Part shown: positions 1-8,071 of the stretch, in pieces | Position numbering within the stretch: position 1 is the first letter of the stretch | Layout: every line of letters starts with the position of its first letter | NCBI RefSeq assembly: GCF_000143985.1 | Contig: NC_014364.1 | Location: forward strand, 1,364,001-1,428,000 | DNA length: 64,000 bases | From: Sediminispirochaeta smaragdinae DSM 11293 | Lineage (GTDB): Bacteria; Spirochaetota; Spirochaetia; DSM-16054; Sediminispirochaetaceae | Reading direction: 5' to 3' | The notes under the pieces: model-generated | What the model saw: only the letters and a program-made list of their open reading frames with translations | Told to the model about the DNA's origin: nothing | The model's database searches: none | Made by a program: the position numbers and the translations under genes

Positions 1-467
1 TTTCCCATATCCCGGACACGGGCAATAATGACCAGTGCCGAGTAGGGGAGGGAAATAATCAAGTGCCCTATCAAGAGGACAATAAAATTCCTATCCAAGC
101 CTAAACTACGCAAAAGCAACAGAAGGGAAAGCCCCATGATCAGCCACGGCATCGTAAGCGGCAGCATAACCAGAGACTGCATGGCCGTTCGCGTCTTCCT
201 TCCTGCAAGGTTCGTTCCAAGAGCCAGGGATGTGGCAAGAATTACCGACAGTACGGCCGTAATGGCTCCGATCCAGAGGCTATTGATGGTTGCCTGAAGA
301 ATTTTTTCATTCCCTGCAAGGGCCTTGTACCATTTGAGGGAAAACTCTATGGGAAGAGCGTTGTATTGTGACCTATTGAAGGACATCACCATGAGGACGA
401 TGATCGGCGTGTAAAGAAAGAGTAGGAGCAGGCCTGTGTATATCCATCCGAACAATTTCTTAGCCAT
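1..467 (-). CDS. potC: Spermidine/putrescine-type ABC transporter permease (PotC-like), 3' end outside the window
   Basis: Inner-membrane permease of a polyamine-type importer. About 155 N-terminal residues are visible and the gene runs off the left edge. They start MAKKLFGWIYTGLLLLFLYTP, a first membrane helix followed by the short extracytoplasmic stretch typical of PotC, then at least two more hydrophobic helices. The ATG overlaps the end of potB by 8 bp, so translation is probably coupled. The EAA loop that contacts the ATPase would lie outside the window. No ATPase (potA) is visible here; it must lie further left or elsewhere. Substrate identity is inferred from the family only. Confidence 0.87.
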   Translation of the reverse strand, partial: MAKKLFGWIYTGLLLLFLYTPIIVLMVMSFNRSQYNALPIEFSLKWYKALAGNEKILQATINSLWIGAITAVLSVILATSLALGTNLAGRKTRTAMQSLVMLPLTMPWLIMGLSLLLLLRSLGLDRNFIVLLIGHLIISLPYSALVIIARVRDMG

Positions 468-1296
468 TGATACGCACCCCCCGCTTTCGCAAGGCGGAGA
501 GAATTCCCATTGAGGCGAGTACCATCACAAGGAGAAGGAAGGCTATCGCCGAGCCGAAATTCCAACCGTAAATCTCGAAAAACTGGTCTTCGATGACCGT
601 CCCTATGACCGATCCTTGCGTGCCTCCCAGAATTCTCGGCTCGACGAAGCTGCCCAAACAGGGTACGAACACCAAGATGGCGCCGCTTATGATGCCCGTT
701 TCGGTGAGGGGGAGAATAACGCGGCGGAAGGTCGTAATGGGCCGTGCTCCGAGACTGCGTGATGCCTCCAGCAGGGAATCATCTATCTTTTCCAGGGTCA
801 TGTAGATGGTGATGATCATATAGGGGCAGAATATATGGACCAGCCCGATAATGACCGCCGTCTGTGTAAAGAGGATACCCAATCCCTCTCCCGAGCTAAG
901 ATGCACATGCTGCAATGCGATATCAAGTATTCCTCCGTCCCGGAGAAGATTCATCCAGGAATAGGCGCGAATCAGTTGACTCGACCAGAAGGGGATAATG
1001 ATGAGCATGAGAATGATGTTTTTTCCCTTTGCAATGAGCTTTGCCAGAATAAAGGCCATAGGATAGGCAATCAACAGGCTGATCACCGTAACCAGAAGGC
1101 TCATTCTCATGGTTTTGAGGGTTAGTTTGAGATAGAATGATTTGCTGAAAAATCTGGCATAGTTCGCCAGGCCTACAAATCCGCTGCCGTCGTCGCCCTG
1201 AAAGCTGTATGCGAACATGATAAACAGCGGTACAACGGCAAAGCTGATGAGCATGAAGGCCGACGGGCTTAATAAAAAGATTGTTTTCTTTTCCAT
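460..1296 (-). CDS. potB: Spermidine/putrescine-type ABC transporter permease (PotB-like)
   Basis: Inner-membrane permease, 278 residues with about six hydrophobic segments. It contains the EAA-type cytoplasmic loop (LLEASRSLGARP...VILPL, roughly residues 185-210) that docks the transporter ATPase. The frame stays open upstream for 65 further codons, but those residues are Ser/Arg-rich and unlike a permease. The start was therefore placed at ATG 1296 (MEKKTIFLLSPSAF), directly before the first helix; its ribosome site is weak. It follows potD after 94 bp containing a strong hairpin and overlaps potC by 8 bp. Confidence 0.88.
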   Translation of the reverse strand: MEKKTIFLLSPSAFMLISFAVVPLFIMFAYSFQGDDGSGFVGLANYARFFSKSFYLKLTLKTMRMSLLVTVISLLIAYPMAFILAKLIAKGKNIILMLIIIPFWSSQLIRAYSWMNLLRDGGILDIALQHVHLSSGEGLGILFTQTAVIIGLVHIFCPYMIITIYMTLEKIDDSLLEASRSLGARPITTFRRVILPLTETGIISGAILVFVPCLGSFVEPRILGGTQGSVIGTVIEDQFFEIYGWNFGSAIAFLLLVMVLASMGILSALRKRGVRING

Positions 1297-1346
1297 GATA
1301 CTACTCTGAAGAAAGATCCATGGCGGAACACTAGTAAAGGACCAAA

Positions 1347-1375
1347 GAGCCCGGCTCCCAAAAGAATCCGGGCTC
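1347..1375 (-). terminator. Intercistronic hairpin between potD and potB
   Basis: Perfect 8-bp stem GAGCCCGG/CCGGGCTC around a 13-nt loop, lying 15 nt after the potD stop. On the minus strand it is followed only by TTTGG, a weak U-tract. It is therefore more likely an mRNA-stabilising or partial-terminating hairpin that favours binding-protein expression over the permeases than a full terminator. The role is inference. Confidence 0.55.
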
Positions 1376-1390
1376 ACCATAACAAGACTA

Positions 1391-2452
1391 TTACTTGGCC
1401 TTGACCTCCTGCCACAGCTCATTCCACTCGGTCTTTGTGCTGTTGTCCCGGTAGGCGATGAAGAAGAGCTTATTGATCGCATCTTCTCCAAGATTGTTCT
1501 CCTTCACAAACTGCGGATCCAACTCCTCTGCAACTCGCTGATTGACAGGTGCCGGGCCTCCGCTGGTAACCCATGCCTTCTGAAACGCCTCTCCGATCAT
1601 GTAGTTGATGAATGCATAGGCCATATCCTTGTGGGGGGCATCTTTCACGATCGCCCAGTTGTCGACCCAGCCGATTGCCCCCTCTTTGGGAATCACGTAT
1701 TCGATAGGTTCTCCGTTGAGCTTCATGGCAGCTGCCTGACCGCTCCACATCATGCCGACGGCGATCTGCTTGTTTGCAAAGAGCTTTGAGAATTCATCAC
1801 CAGTCTTCCAGTAGGTTCTGTTCAGGGGCTTTTGTGCGATAAGTTTTGCCTTGATCGCCTCTAAGTCGGAGGGATGATTTGGATCCTGGCCGAGGATGAT
1901 TGCGGCAGTCATGACAGCATCGTTGTAATCGTCCCGAAAGGCAATCTTTCCTGCATAGTTCTGGTCCCAGAGCACCGAGATGGTATCAACCTTTTCCTGT
2001 ATCATATCGCTGTTGTAGGCAATGGCCGTAGAACCCCATACCCAAGGAACCGCATAGAGCTTCCCGTTTTTGGAATTTTCAGGGAGTTGTCTGAACTTTG
2101 CAAACACATCGCCATAGTTGTCCAGTTTTGATGTGTCTATCGCTTCGATAAGCCCTTCGTTGATCGCCATGGGAAGGACCGAAGCGTTTGGCAGAACCAC
2201 ATCGAATTTCCCTATTCCACCTGTTCGAAGTTTGGTAAGAAGTTCTTCCTCCGAGGCCATATATTCGTGTACGATTTTACAGCCATAGGACTCTTCGAAA
2301 TGACGAATGACCTTTTCACTGTCGGATCCGTAATCCTTCCAGTTCACGACGACAAGAACATTTTCATCTTTTGATGTCTCCTGGCTTCCTGCGGCATAAA
2401 GCGAAAAAGAAACCAATACCGACATCAATACGGCAATCCATTTTGCTTTCAT
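1391..2452 (-). CDS. potD: Periplasmic spermidine/putrescine-type substrate-binding protein (PotD-like)
   Basis: Binding protein of the adjacent PotBC importer, 353 residues. It has a cleavable signal peptide (MKAKWIAVLMSVLVSFSLYA) followed by AAGSQE, a motif common in spirochaete binding proteins. There is no lipobox Cys, so it should be a soluble periplasmic protein. The start of the mature domain (VVVNWKDYGSDSEKVIRHFE) resembles the PotD/PotF fold. ATG 2452 has a strong site, AAAGGAGAGGTAG. Gene order is regulator-potD-potB-potC, with the binding protein first rather than last as in Escherichia coli. Whether the ligand is a polyamine cannot be decided by eye. Confidence 0.88.
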   Translation of the reverse strand: MKAKWIAVLMSVLVSFSLYAAGSQETSKDENVLVVVNWKDYGSDSEKVIRHFEESYGCKIVHEYMASEEELLTKLRTGGIGKFDVVLPNASVLPMAINEGLIEAIDTSKLDNYGDVFAKFRQLPENSKNGKLYAVPWVWGSTAIAYNSDMIQEKVDTISVLWDQNYAGKIAFRDDYNDAVMTAAIILGQDPNHPSDLEAIKAKLIAQKPLNRTYWKTGDEFSKLFANKQIAVGMMWSGQAAAMKLNGEPIEYVIPKEGAIGWVDNWAIVKDAPHKDMAYAFINYMIGEAFQKAWVTSGGPAPVNQRVAEELDPQFVKENNLGEDAINKLFFIAYRDNSTKTEWNELWQEVKAK

Positions 2453-2474
2453 CTACCTCTCCTTTTGTTTTTCC

Positions 2475-2489
2475 GCATGTATTACATGC
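2475..2489. promoter_or_regulatory. 15-bp perfect palindrome just upstream of potD
   Basis: GCATGTA-T-TACATGC lies between the regulator stop and the potD ribosome-binding site. GntR-type repressors bind such short palindromes, and a GntR gene is immediately upstream. It could be an operator for an internal potD promoter or simply an mRNA hairpin. Function is inferred from position. Confidence 0.45.
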
Positions 2490-2510
2490 AGATAAATTCC
2501 CATACAAGCT

Positions 2511-3077
2511 TCAACGGCTTATTGTCGTCATCATGTTCAGCGCCATCCTTGGGCTGTAGAGCACGGAAACCTCCCTCATCACCCGATATAATGATGATGA
2601 TCCGAAATCGTAGCGATCGATATCGGGAAATTGCGTCAAGGAAATGAGTGAGGTGTCGATGGTCCGATAGTGATTGCCGAAATCATCCATTATTCCTCTT
2701 GCCCTGATTAATCGTAATCGTTTTTCCCCCTTGCCACAATGTTCGATCTCATTGGTGAGAACAATTGATGTCGGCTTCTTACCAAGAGATGTGACATAAT
2801 CGGTAAAACCGTTGAAATTCCATATGCTGTAAGTGATCTCCCGAATACTGACAAATGAGCCCTTCCCTCGAATTTTCCTTACAAGTCCTTCCTGTACCAA
2901 TTCGGATAAAGCGCGTCTTATCGTTTGCCAGGTAACATCGTACAGGGAGGCAAGCCGAGGCCCAGAGGGAAGAGGTTCACCATCCTCATACTCCCCCTTG
3001 AAGATCGCATCTTTCAGGATCTGTTTCAACTGCAGATATAATGGTATCCCGCTGCTTTTTTCTAACATTGCTTCCAT
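2511..3077 (-). CDS. GntR-family (HutC/UTRA subfamily) transcriptional regulator, C-terminally short
   Basis: The N-terminal winged helix is complete: SGIPLYLQLKQILKDAI, then PSGPRLASLYDVTWQTIRRALSEL (HTH), then a G-K-G-S-F wing, roughly residues 8-75. A UTRA-like ligand domain follows but stops after SLYRVMREVSVLYSPRMALN. Full-length HutC-type proteins are about 240 residues, so roughly the last 50-60 residues are missing; translating past the TGA in the same frame, and in one alternative frame, gives nothing UTRA-like. Starts at 3098 (TTG), 3077 (ATG) or 3068 (ATG) are possible. The promoter places the transcription start near 3097, which favours 3077 or 3068. It probably controls potDBC and itself, but could be decaying. 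Confidence 0.75.
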   Translation of the reverse strand: MEAMLEKSSGIPLYLQLKQILKDAIFKGEYEDGEPLPSGPRLASLYDVTWQTIRRALSELVQEGLVRKIRGKGSFVSIREITYSIWNFNGFTDYVTSLGKKPTSIVLTNEIEHCGKGEKRLRLIRARGIMDDFGNHYRTIDTSLISLTQFPDIDRYDFGSSSLYRVMREVSVLYSPRMALNMMTTISR

Positions 3078-3085
3078 GTTGTTTG

Positions 3086-3132
3086 CTTGTGTGTACAAGT
3101 TCTATTATATATGTATGTTCTTTACGGGTCAA
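3086..3132 (-). promoter_or_regulatory. Sigma-70 promoter of the GntR-pot operon with overlapping operator-like palindrome
   Basis: On the minus strand, TTGACC (3132-3127), a 17-bp spacer and TATAAT (3109-3104) make a near-consensus promoter. The palindrome CTTGT-GTGT-ACAAG (3086-3099) covers the predicted start point, the usual place for an autorepressor site. Confidence 0.7.
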
Positions 3133-3138
3133 AGACAA

Positions 3139-3180
3139 TCAAGAACGACAGATCACATCTTGTGATTCTGCCGTTCTTGA
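3139..3180 (-). terminator. Strong hairpin ending the nucleoside-transporter operon
   Basis: Long inverted repeat (TCAAGAACG ... CGTTCTTGA with further pairing CAGA-TCACA/TGTGA-TCTG inside) immediately after the stop of the last permease and just before the GntR promoter. The U-tract is weak (TTGTCTTTG), so it may terminate partially. Confidence 0.6.
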
Positions 3181-3185
3181 AGGGT

Positions 3186-4097
3186 TTAATTTTCTTTAAC
3201 GTATGAGACGCCGAGTTTCGCAGGAACGTTGAATTGCTTTCGACTTATGGTAAGTATGATCGTCAGGATATAGGGAAGGGCGATGAACACCTCGTTCGGT
3301 AGAAAGCCTCCTCCCGAAGATTGCATATAAATTGCAATGGATTCGGCGACACCGAAGATAAGTGCTCCTATAATTGCGCCGATGGGATTCCAGTTTCCGA
3401 GAAAACAGATGGCAAATGCAATCCAGCCCCGTCCTCCTATAATACCTTCGGTATACATTCCCAGATAGACAACAGAGTAGAAGGATCCTGCTATTCCTCC
3501 AAGCACTCCGGCAATCAGGATGACGAGCATACGTACTTTTTCTACACTGATACCTACAACATCAACGGCAACGGGATTCTCTCCGACTGAGCGGATGACC
3601 AATCCCACCGCGGTTTTAAATAAGATGAAATAGGCGGCAAGGGCTAAAAGAAAGGCTATATAGGTGAGGATGCTTTGGTCAAAAAGAAGCCCTCCAATAA
3701 CCGGTATTTTCGACAAAAGCGGAATAGGTAACTTTTCCAGCGGTTCAATAGTCAACGGTAGCAGTGGAACCCCAAAAATGACACGATGAAAAAAAGCGAC
3801 GATTCCCGCTATGAAAATATTAAGCGCTGTTCCCGTTACGATTTGATGCTGCTTGAGAATGATGGTGATCCAACCGTAGATAAGTGCAACGCACAAACCC
3901 AAAAGGGCCGCAAGAAAAAAGCCCATCAGATAGCTTCCTGTTGTGTAGACACCGACAAAGCCGCCCCAGGCTCCGATGAGAAAAATCCCCTCCACAGCTA
4001 TGATCATTACCCCGGCACGTTCCGCGATAACCTCGGCAGTGGCACCAATCAAAAGAGGGGTACTCATCAAAAGTGCACGTGCTATAATGTTAATCAT
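3186..4097 (-). CDS. Nucleoside-type ABC transporter permease, second subunit (BPD_transp_2 family)
   Basis: Inner-membrane permease, 303 residues, strongly hydrophobic with about eight helices. It contains the family's TAEVIAERAGVMIIAVEGIFLIG start and the late conserved segment GGRGWIAFAICFLGNWNPIGA. Its ATG overlaps the stop of the preceding permease in an ATGA. Together with the BMP-type binding protein and the double ATPase it matches guanosine/general nucleoside importers (Treponema PnrA-E, Bacillus YufN-Q type). The substrate could also be another ribose-containing or purine compound. Confidence 0.87.
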   Translation of the reverse strand: MINIIARALLMSTPLLIGATAEVIAERAGVMIIAVEGIFLIGAWGGFVGVYTTGSYLMGFFLAALLGLCVALIYGWITIILKQHQIVTGTALNIFIAGIVAFFHRVIFGVPLLPLTIEPLEKLPIPLLSKIPVIGGLLFDQSILTYIAFLLALAAYFILFKTAVGLVIRSVGENPVAVDVVGISVEKVRMLVILIAGVLGGIAGSFYSVVYLGMYTEGIIGGRGWIAFAICFLGNWNPIGAIIGALIFGVAESIAIYMQSSGGGFLPNEVFIALPYILTIILTISRKQFNVPAKLGVSYVKEN

Positions 4098-5158
4098 CGC
4101 TTTACTCCGGTTTTCAATTTTGCAATATCCCGACGAAGCTCCAGCTTCTTTCTTACCCAGAAGGATAATAGGACGAATATCATGACGAAACCTTCCATGA
4201 TACCAATGATACTGGAAGGGATGCCTGAGGTCTGTCCGAGAATCGATCCCCCTACCTTCAGGGCCCCGAAGAGGATTGCGCCGAAAATAATGCCGATTGG
4301 GTGGGCGTTTGCCAGAATGGCTATGCCGATTCCTTCCGACCCTATCGTGGTATTAAAATCTTGAACCAGCATATGCTGAACCCCGTTTACCTCGGTGAAT
4401 CCGGCCATCCCTGCAAGTGCGCCACTTATGAGGAATGCAATGATGTAAATCCTACCGGATTCTATGCCTGCGTAGCCGGCGGCTACGGGATTCAATCCTA
4501 CAACACGGATCCGAAATCCTATCGTTGTTTTGTAAAGAAACCACCAGCAGAAGATGGCGACCAGGATTGCTAGAATGAAACCTGCATGAAGCCTTGTTCC
4601 ATGGATGATTGTCGGAATAAAAAGTTTATCCGCAATTGGGTTTGTCTGTGGATATTCATGCTTTGCTTCTATCAGTACTGTTCTGAGCAGATAGTTCATC
4701 AACGCAAGGGCTACATAGACGGACATCATACTAACCAGAAAATCGTTGGCGTTAAAACGGGCTTTTACAAAACCGACAAAGCCCCCCCATATGCCGCCTG
4801 CAAGAGCCGTTACGATAAGAATGAGAAACAGAGAAAAAATCCCCGGTAACCTCGGCCCGAGCAGCAGTGAAGCGGCAACCGATGTAAGGGCCCCGATATA
4901 AAATTGTCCCTGGGCTCCAATATTGTAGAGGTTGGCCTTAAAGGTAAAGGCGAAGGCGAGGGCAGTGAAAATAAGAGGAGTAGCTTTTACAAAGATATCG
5001 GCGAAGGTGTATCCGTCCCGTACCAGAAACGAAAAAAGGCGTCCGTAGACTGAGAAAGGATTTGCCCCTAAGAAAAGCATGAGCAGCCCGCTTACAAATA
5101 GCCCGAGAAAAATAGAAAGGAAGGAAGATACGATCAGATCTCGCATGTTAGGGTTCAT
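4094..5158 (-). CDS. Nucleoside-type ABC transporter permease, first subunit (BPD_transp_2 family)
   Basis: 354-residue permease. Features include TPLIFTALAFAFTFKANLYNIGAQGQFYIGAL near residues 75-105, typical of this family, and a late GSEGIGIAILANAHPIG segment. The frame is open further upstream, inside the ATPase gene, but ATG 5158 (MNPNMRDLIVSSFL) places the first helix normally and gives an 11-bp overlap with the ATPase stop. The C-terminus is basic (KKLELRRDIAKLKTG). It forms the membrane channel with the next gene. Confidence 0.87.
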   Translation of the reverse strand: MNPNMRDLIVSSFLSIFLGLFVSGLLMLFLGANPFSVYGRLFSFLVRDGYTFADIFVKATPLIFTALAFAFTFKANLYNIGAQGQFYIGALTSVAASLLLGPRLPGIFSLFLILIVTALAGGIWGGFVGFVKARFNANDFLVSMMSVYVALALMNYLLRTVLIEAKHEYPQTNPIADKLFIPTIIHGTRLHAGFILAILVAIFCWWFLYKTTIGFRIRVVGLNPVAAGYAGIESGRIYIIAFLISGALAGMAGFTEVNGVQHMLVQDFNTTIGSEGIGIAILANAHPIGIIFGAILFGALKVGGSILGQTSGIPSSIIGIMEGFVMIFVLLSFWVRKKLELRRDIAKLKTGVKR

Positions 5159-6665
5159 GCTGTTCCTCCTCTGTGATACCGGCCATAAGCAGCCCCACTT
5201 CCTCGATTGCGGCATCCTTTCGGTCCATCGTTTGCAGAAGCTTCCCATTGTAGATGACAGCTATTCTGTCGGAAAGGGCGAAGATTTCCGACAACTCCGT
5301 CGAAATCAGTAGAATACTTTTCCCCTTGTCTCGTTCTGCAAGAATCGTCTTATGCACATAATCGATTGCCCCAAGATCGAGTCCCCGTGTCGGTTGATCG
5401 AAGATGATAAGCTTTCTGCCGATATCGACTTCCCGTGCAACAACCACCTTCTGCTGATTTCCGCCGGAAAGCCCCTTCACCTGCTCTTCCCGACCTGAAG
5501 TTTTTATTGAATAATCGCTGATTGCCTTGTCGGCGTAGTCGTTGAATCTGTTCCGATCGATAACGATACCTTTGGCCGCGACCCTATCAAAACTGCTTTT
5601 GAGGAACATATTCTCCCCTAAGGACATATCCAGAACAAGACCGACCGCATGCCTGTCTGCATGTACGTATCCAATCCCTTTCTTTATTCGTTCCCGCACG
5701 GTAAGATGGCAGATACTCTCTCCGTCGATTCTGATATCACCCGAGTCTGCAGCCAATACGCCGATGATGGCATCTCCGAGCTCTTGTTGACCGTTCCCGC
5801 TCACTCCTGCGATGCCCAGAATTTCACCTTTTCCGATGGTAAAGCCGATATTGTCAAGAGCCTTGTGTCCTCGCTGATCTGTGACTGAAAGCCCATCTAC
5901 CTCAAAACCTGTGCCTGAATGCGAACGTCTGCGGTTTTCCAAAGGAAAAATTTCCTTCCCAACCATGAGTGACGACAGTTCATGCTCATTGGTACCGTTC
6001 TTTTCCAAATCCCCCAGCACCGCTCCATTACGCATGACAACGACCCTGTCTGCTACTTTCATGACTTCGTTCATTTTATGGGTGATAAATACGGCGGCGT
6101 TCCCCTTTTCCACAAACTGCCTTACAAACTGCATTAGATTATCGGCTTCCTGGGGTGTCAAAACCGCCGTGGGTTCATCCATAATCAGGAGCTCAACATT
6201 CTGATAGAGAGCTTTTAGGATTTCGACTTTTTGTTGCAGCCCGACCGGAAGGTCTTTTACATAGCTGTCGGGATCGACATCAAAGCCGTAATGGTCGGCA
6301 AGGTCGATGATGCGCTGCCTTAAGTCCTGGTTATTAAGGATTCCGTGAAGACTTCCCATTACGATGTTTTCCGTAACGGTATGGGGAGGTACAAGTGCAA
6401 AATGTTGCTGGATCATACCGATTTTTTCCCCCATGGCATCGCGTGGAGACGTTATATTCGTTTTCCGACCATTAATGAAAATTTCTCCCTCTTCTGCTTG
6501 ATAAAGGCCATAGAGGATTTTCATTATCGTACTTTTTCCGGCACCATTTTCACCCAACAGTGCTAAGACTTCCCCTTTGTGAATCGAGAAAGAAACATTA
6601 TTATTGGCAACCACTTTTGCAAAATATTTGCTGATCCCTTTTAACTCTACAAATGGTGTATCCAT
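5148..6665 (-). CDS. Nucleoside-type ABC transporter ATPase with two nucleotide-binding domains
   Basis: 505-residue cytoplasmic ATPase. The first domain has Walker A GENGAGKST (about 38-46), a signature LPVGLQQK and Walker B LLIMDEPTAVLTP. The second has the degenerate Walker A GVSGNGQQEL usual in this sugar/nucleoside subfamily, a good signature LSGGNQQKVVVAR and Walker B IIFDQPTRGLDLGA. It energises the two downstream permeases. A terminator-like hairpin lies between the binding-protein gene and this one, so it is probably expressed at a lower level. Confidence 0.92.
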   Translation of the reverse strand: MDTPFVELKGISKYFAKVVANNNVSFSIHKGEVLALLGENGAGKSTIMKILYGLYQAEEGEIFINGRKTNITSPRDAMGEKIGMIQQHFALVPPHTVTENIVMGSLHGILNNQDLRQRIIDLADHYGFDVDPDSYVKDLPVGLQQKVEILKALYQNVELLIMDEPTAVLTPQEADNLMQFVRQFVEKGNAAVFITHKMNEVMKVADRVVVMRNGAVLGDLEKNGTNEHELSSLMVGKEIFPLENRRRSHSGTGFEVDGLSVTDQRGHKALDNIGFTIGKGEILGIAGVSGNGQQELGDAIIGVLAADSGDIRIDGESICHLTVRERIKKGIGYVHADRHAVGLVLDMSLGENMFLKSSFDRVAAKGIVIDRNRFNDYADKAISDYSIKTSGREEQVKGLSGGNQQKVVVAREVDIGRKLIIFDQPTRGLDLGAIDYVHKTILAERDKGKSILLISTELSEIFALSDRIAVIYNGKLLQTMDRKDAAIEEVGLLMAGITEEEQHEP

Positions 6666-6690
6666 ATAGTTTCCCTGTGGGGCCTAAAAA

Positions 6691-6716
6691 AGGTCACCGA
6701 CAGTCGCCGGTGACCT
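6691..6716 (-). terminator. Attenuator-like Rho-independent terminator between binding protein and ATPase genes
   Basis: On the minus strand a 9-bp stem (AGGTCACCG/CGGTGACCT) with an 8-nt loop is followed by TTTTTTA. It sits between the stop at 6733 and the ATPase start at 6665. Partial read-through would give much more binding protein than transporter core. Confidence 0.8.
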
Positions 6717-6732
6717 GGGTCGATAGCTTGTG

Positions 6733-7746
6733 CTAAAATGAACCGGAGAACATCGATTCAAAGTCGACGTTCCCTGCTATTGCGGCTTGTGTGGCATCGT
6801 CCACTGCCGTTTTTATTTCCTTTGGGATACTTTTCCCATAGTAGGGAACAAAAATGCCTTCGGCCAATCCTGCTTTGTTTACCTTACCGCCTTCAAGTTT
6901 ACCGGCCAGATAGTTCCCAACGGCCCATTTGTAGAAAGTGGCGAAATCAAATCCGATACTTGCCAGAACGGTATCGGGTGCGACATTGTTCTGGTTGCTG
7001 GAGAAGCCGATGAACATGGCTCCTTTTTCTTTTGCCGCCTGAATGGCGCCGAGACCAACTTGGTTTGCATAAAAGAAGAGAACATCGGCGCCGTTGTCGA
7101 TCATCGTTTCGGCCATCTGCTTTCCAAGAGCAAGGTCACTCCAGGAGTTTGCATACGCTCGTACCGCTTCGATGCTCTTTCCCCGCTTTTCCTGCGCATA
7201 CTGCTTTGCCGTGGCTTCATATACATCAAGCAAGTCTATCATTGCTTTGTTTGGAAAACCGCCGACCGTTGCAATCTTTCCTGTTTCGGTAAGATAACCG
7301 GCAATGATACCAGCAAGATAGCTTGCCTCGTATTCTTTGGGAAAAATAGGAGCAGCGTTTTCCGATTTTGCCATTAAACCGTTCACGACACAAAAGGTGG
7401 TGTTTGGATACATGGGGGCGATTTTATTGGCAGCCTCGTCGAATTGGGTACCTGCGGCCATAATGAGGTCGTATTCCCGTTCGGCATAATTTCTGAACGT
7501 CGATTCGTAATCGCCGGCCGGAACATTTTCGATGTATTCCATATTGGTGCCCAACTCTTTGTTACAAGCGACAAGCCCCGCATAGTTTGTCGCGTTCCAA
7601 CTTTGATCGTTAATGGGACCGGGAAGTATCAGGACGATTTTGTAGTCGGCGGGTTTGCTTTTTTCCCCCGAAGCCTCTTGGGCCCCTCCTGCAAACAATA
7701 TCCCCCCCGAAAGGAGGATGGCTAAAAAGGCACTGATTTTTTTCAT
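6733..7746 (-). CDS. BMP-family (PnrA-like) nucleoside-binding protein
   Basis: 337 residues. The signal peptide MKKISAFLAILLSGGILFAG is followed by GAQEASG. There is no lipobox Cys, unlike many Bmp lipoproteins. The mature domain has the family's VLILPGPINDQSWNATNYAGL opening, an AGTQFDEAANKIAPMYPNTTFCVV segment and ANQVGLGAIQAAKEKG. ATG 7746 was chosen because AGGAGG lies 6 nt upstream; an open stretch of 24 codons before it runs into the promoter. It is the first gene of the importer operon. Confidence 0.9.
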   Translation of the reverse strand: MKKISAFLAILLSGGILFAGGAQEASGEKSKPADYKIVLILPGPINDQSWNATNYAGLVACNKELGTNMEYIENVPAGDYESTFRNYAEREYDLIMAAGTQFDEAANKIAPMYPNTTFCVVNGLMAKSENAAPIFPKEYEASYLAGIIAGYLTETGKIATVGGFPNKAMIDLLDVYEATAKQYAQEKRGKSIEAVRAYANSWSDLALGKQMAETMIDNGADVLFFYANQVGLGAIQAAKEKGAMFIGFSSNQNNVAPDTVLASIGFDFATFYKWAVGNYLAGKLEGGKVNKAGLAEGIFVPYYGKSIPKEIKTAVDDATQAAIAGNVDFESMFSGSF

Positions 7747-7774
7747 ATGGCCTCCTGTTGTAAGATGTTGCATA

Positions 7775-7803
7775 ATTATCATCCCAAAAAATACGCTTGT
7801 CAA
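7775..7803 (-). promoter_or_regulatory. Near-consensus sigma-70 promoter of the nucleoside-transporter operon
   Basis: Minus strand TTGACA (7803-7798), 17-bp spacer, GATAAT (7780-7775), about 30 bp upstream of the binding-protein ATG. One of the clearest promoters in the window. Confidence 0.85.
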
Positions 7804-7849
7804 ATTTAAAGAAATCAAATTTCAAACCATGGATTTTACAACAAAAAAA

Positions 7850-7874
7850 GCCGATCGAAACGAATTCGATCGGC
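7850..7874 (-). terminator. Terminator of tRNA-Leu(GAG)
   Basis: 10-bp perfect stem GCCGATCGAA/TTCGATCGGC with a 5-nt loop, followed on the minus strand by TTTTTTT. It lies 9 nt after the tRNA 3' end. Confidence 0.88.
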
Positions 7875-7882
7875 TTTTCGGC

Positions 7883-7967
7883 TGCTGCAGAGAAGACTTG
7901 AACTTCCACGGAGTCAACCTCCACTAGCCCCTCAAGCTAGCGTGTCTACCAATTCCACCACTGCAGC
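7883..7967 (-). tRNA. tRNA-Leu (anticodon GAG)
   Basis: Minus-strand cloverleaf with acceptor GCTGCAG/CTGCAGC, discriminator A, anticodon stem CTAGC/GCTAG around loop TTGAGGG, a long variable arm (GTGGAGGTTGACTCC) and T-loop GTTCAAG. The long variable arm and GAG anticodon fit Leu (CUC/CUU codons). CCA is not encoded. Confidence 0.93.
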
Positions 7968-8071
7968 TTGCAACGTGGGAGAAGATACAACAAGTTGGGT
8001 CCATCTGTCAATAGATTTTGCTGTTTTCTTCCTGCAAACGGCTTTCGCTTTCTTGTGTCAGAGGATAGGCT

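Noticed and set aside
1297-1491. N-terminal extension of potB by 65 codons
   Set aside because: It would cover the potD stop and the intercistronic hairpin, and the residues are unlike a permease. The start at 1296 sits at the first helix.
7883-7967. Integration site (att) at tRNA-Leu
   Set aside because: No integrase, no phage genes and no partial tRNA copy nearby.
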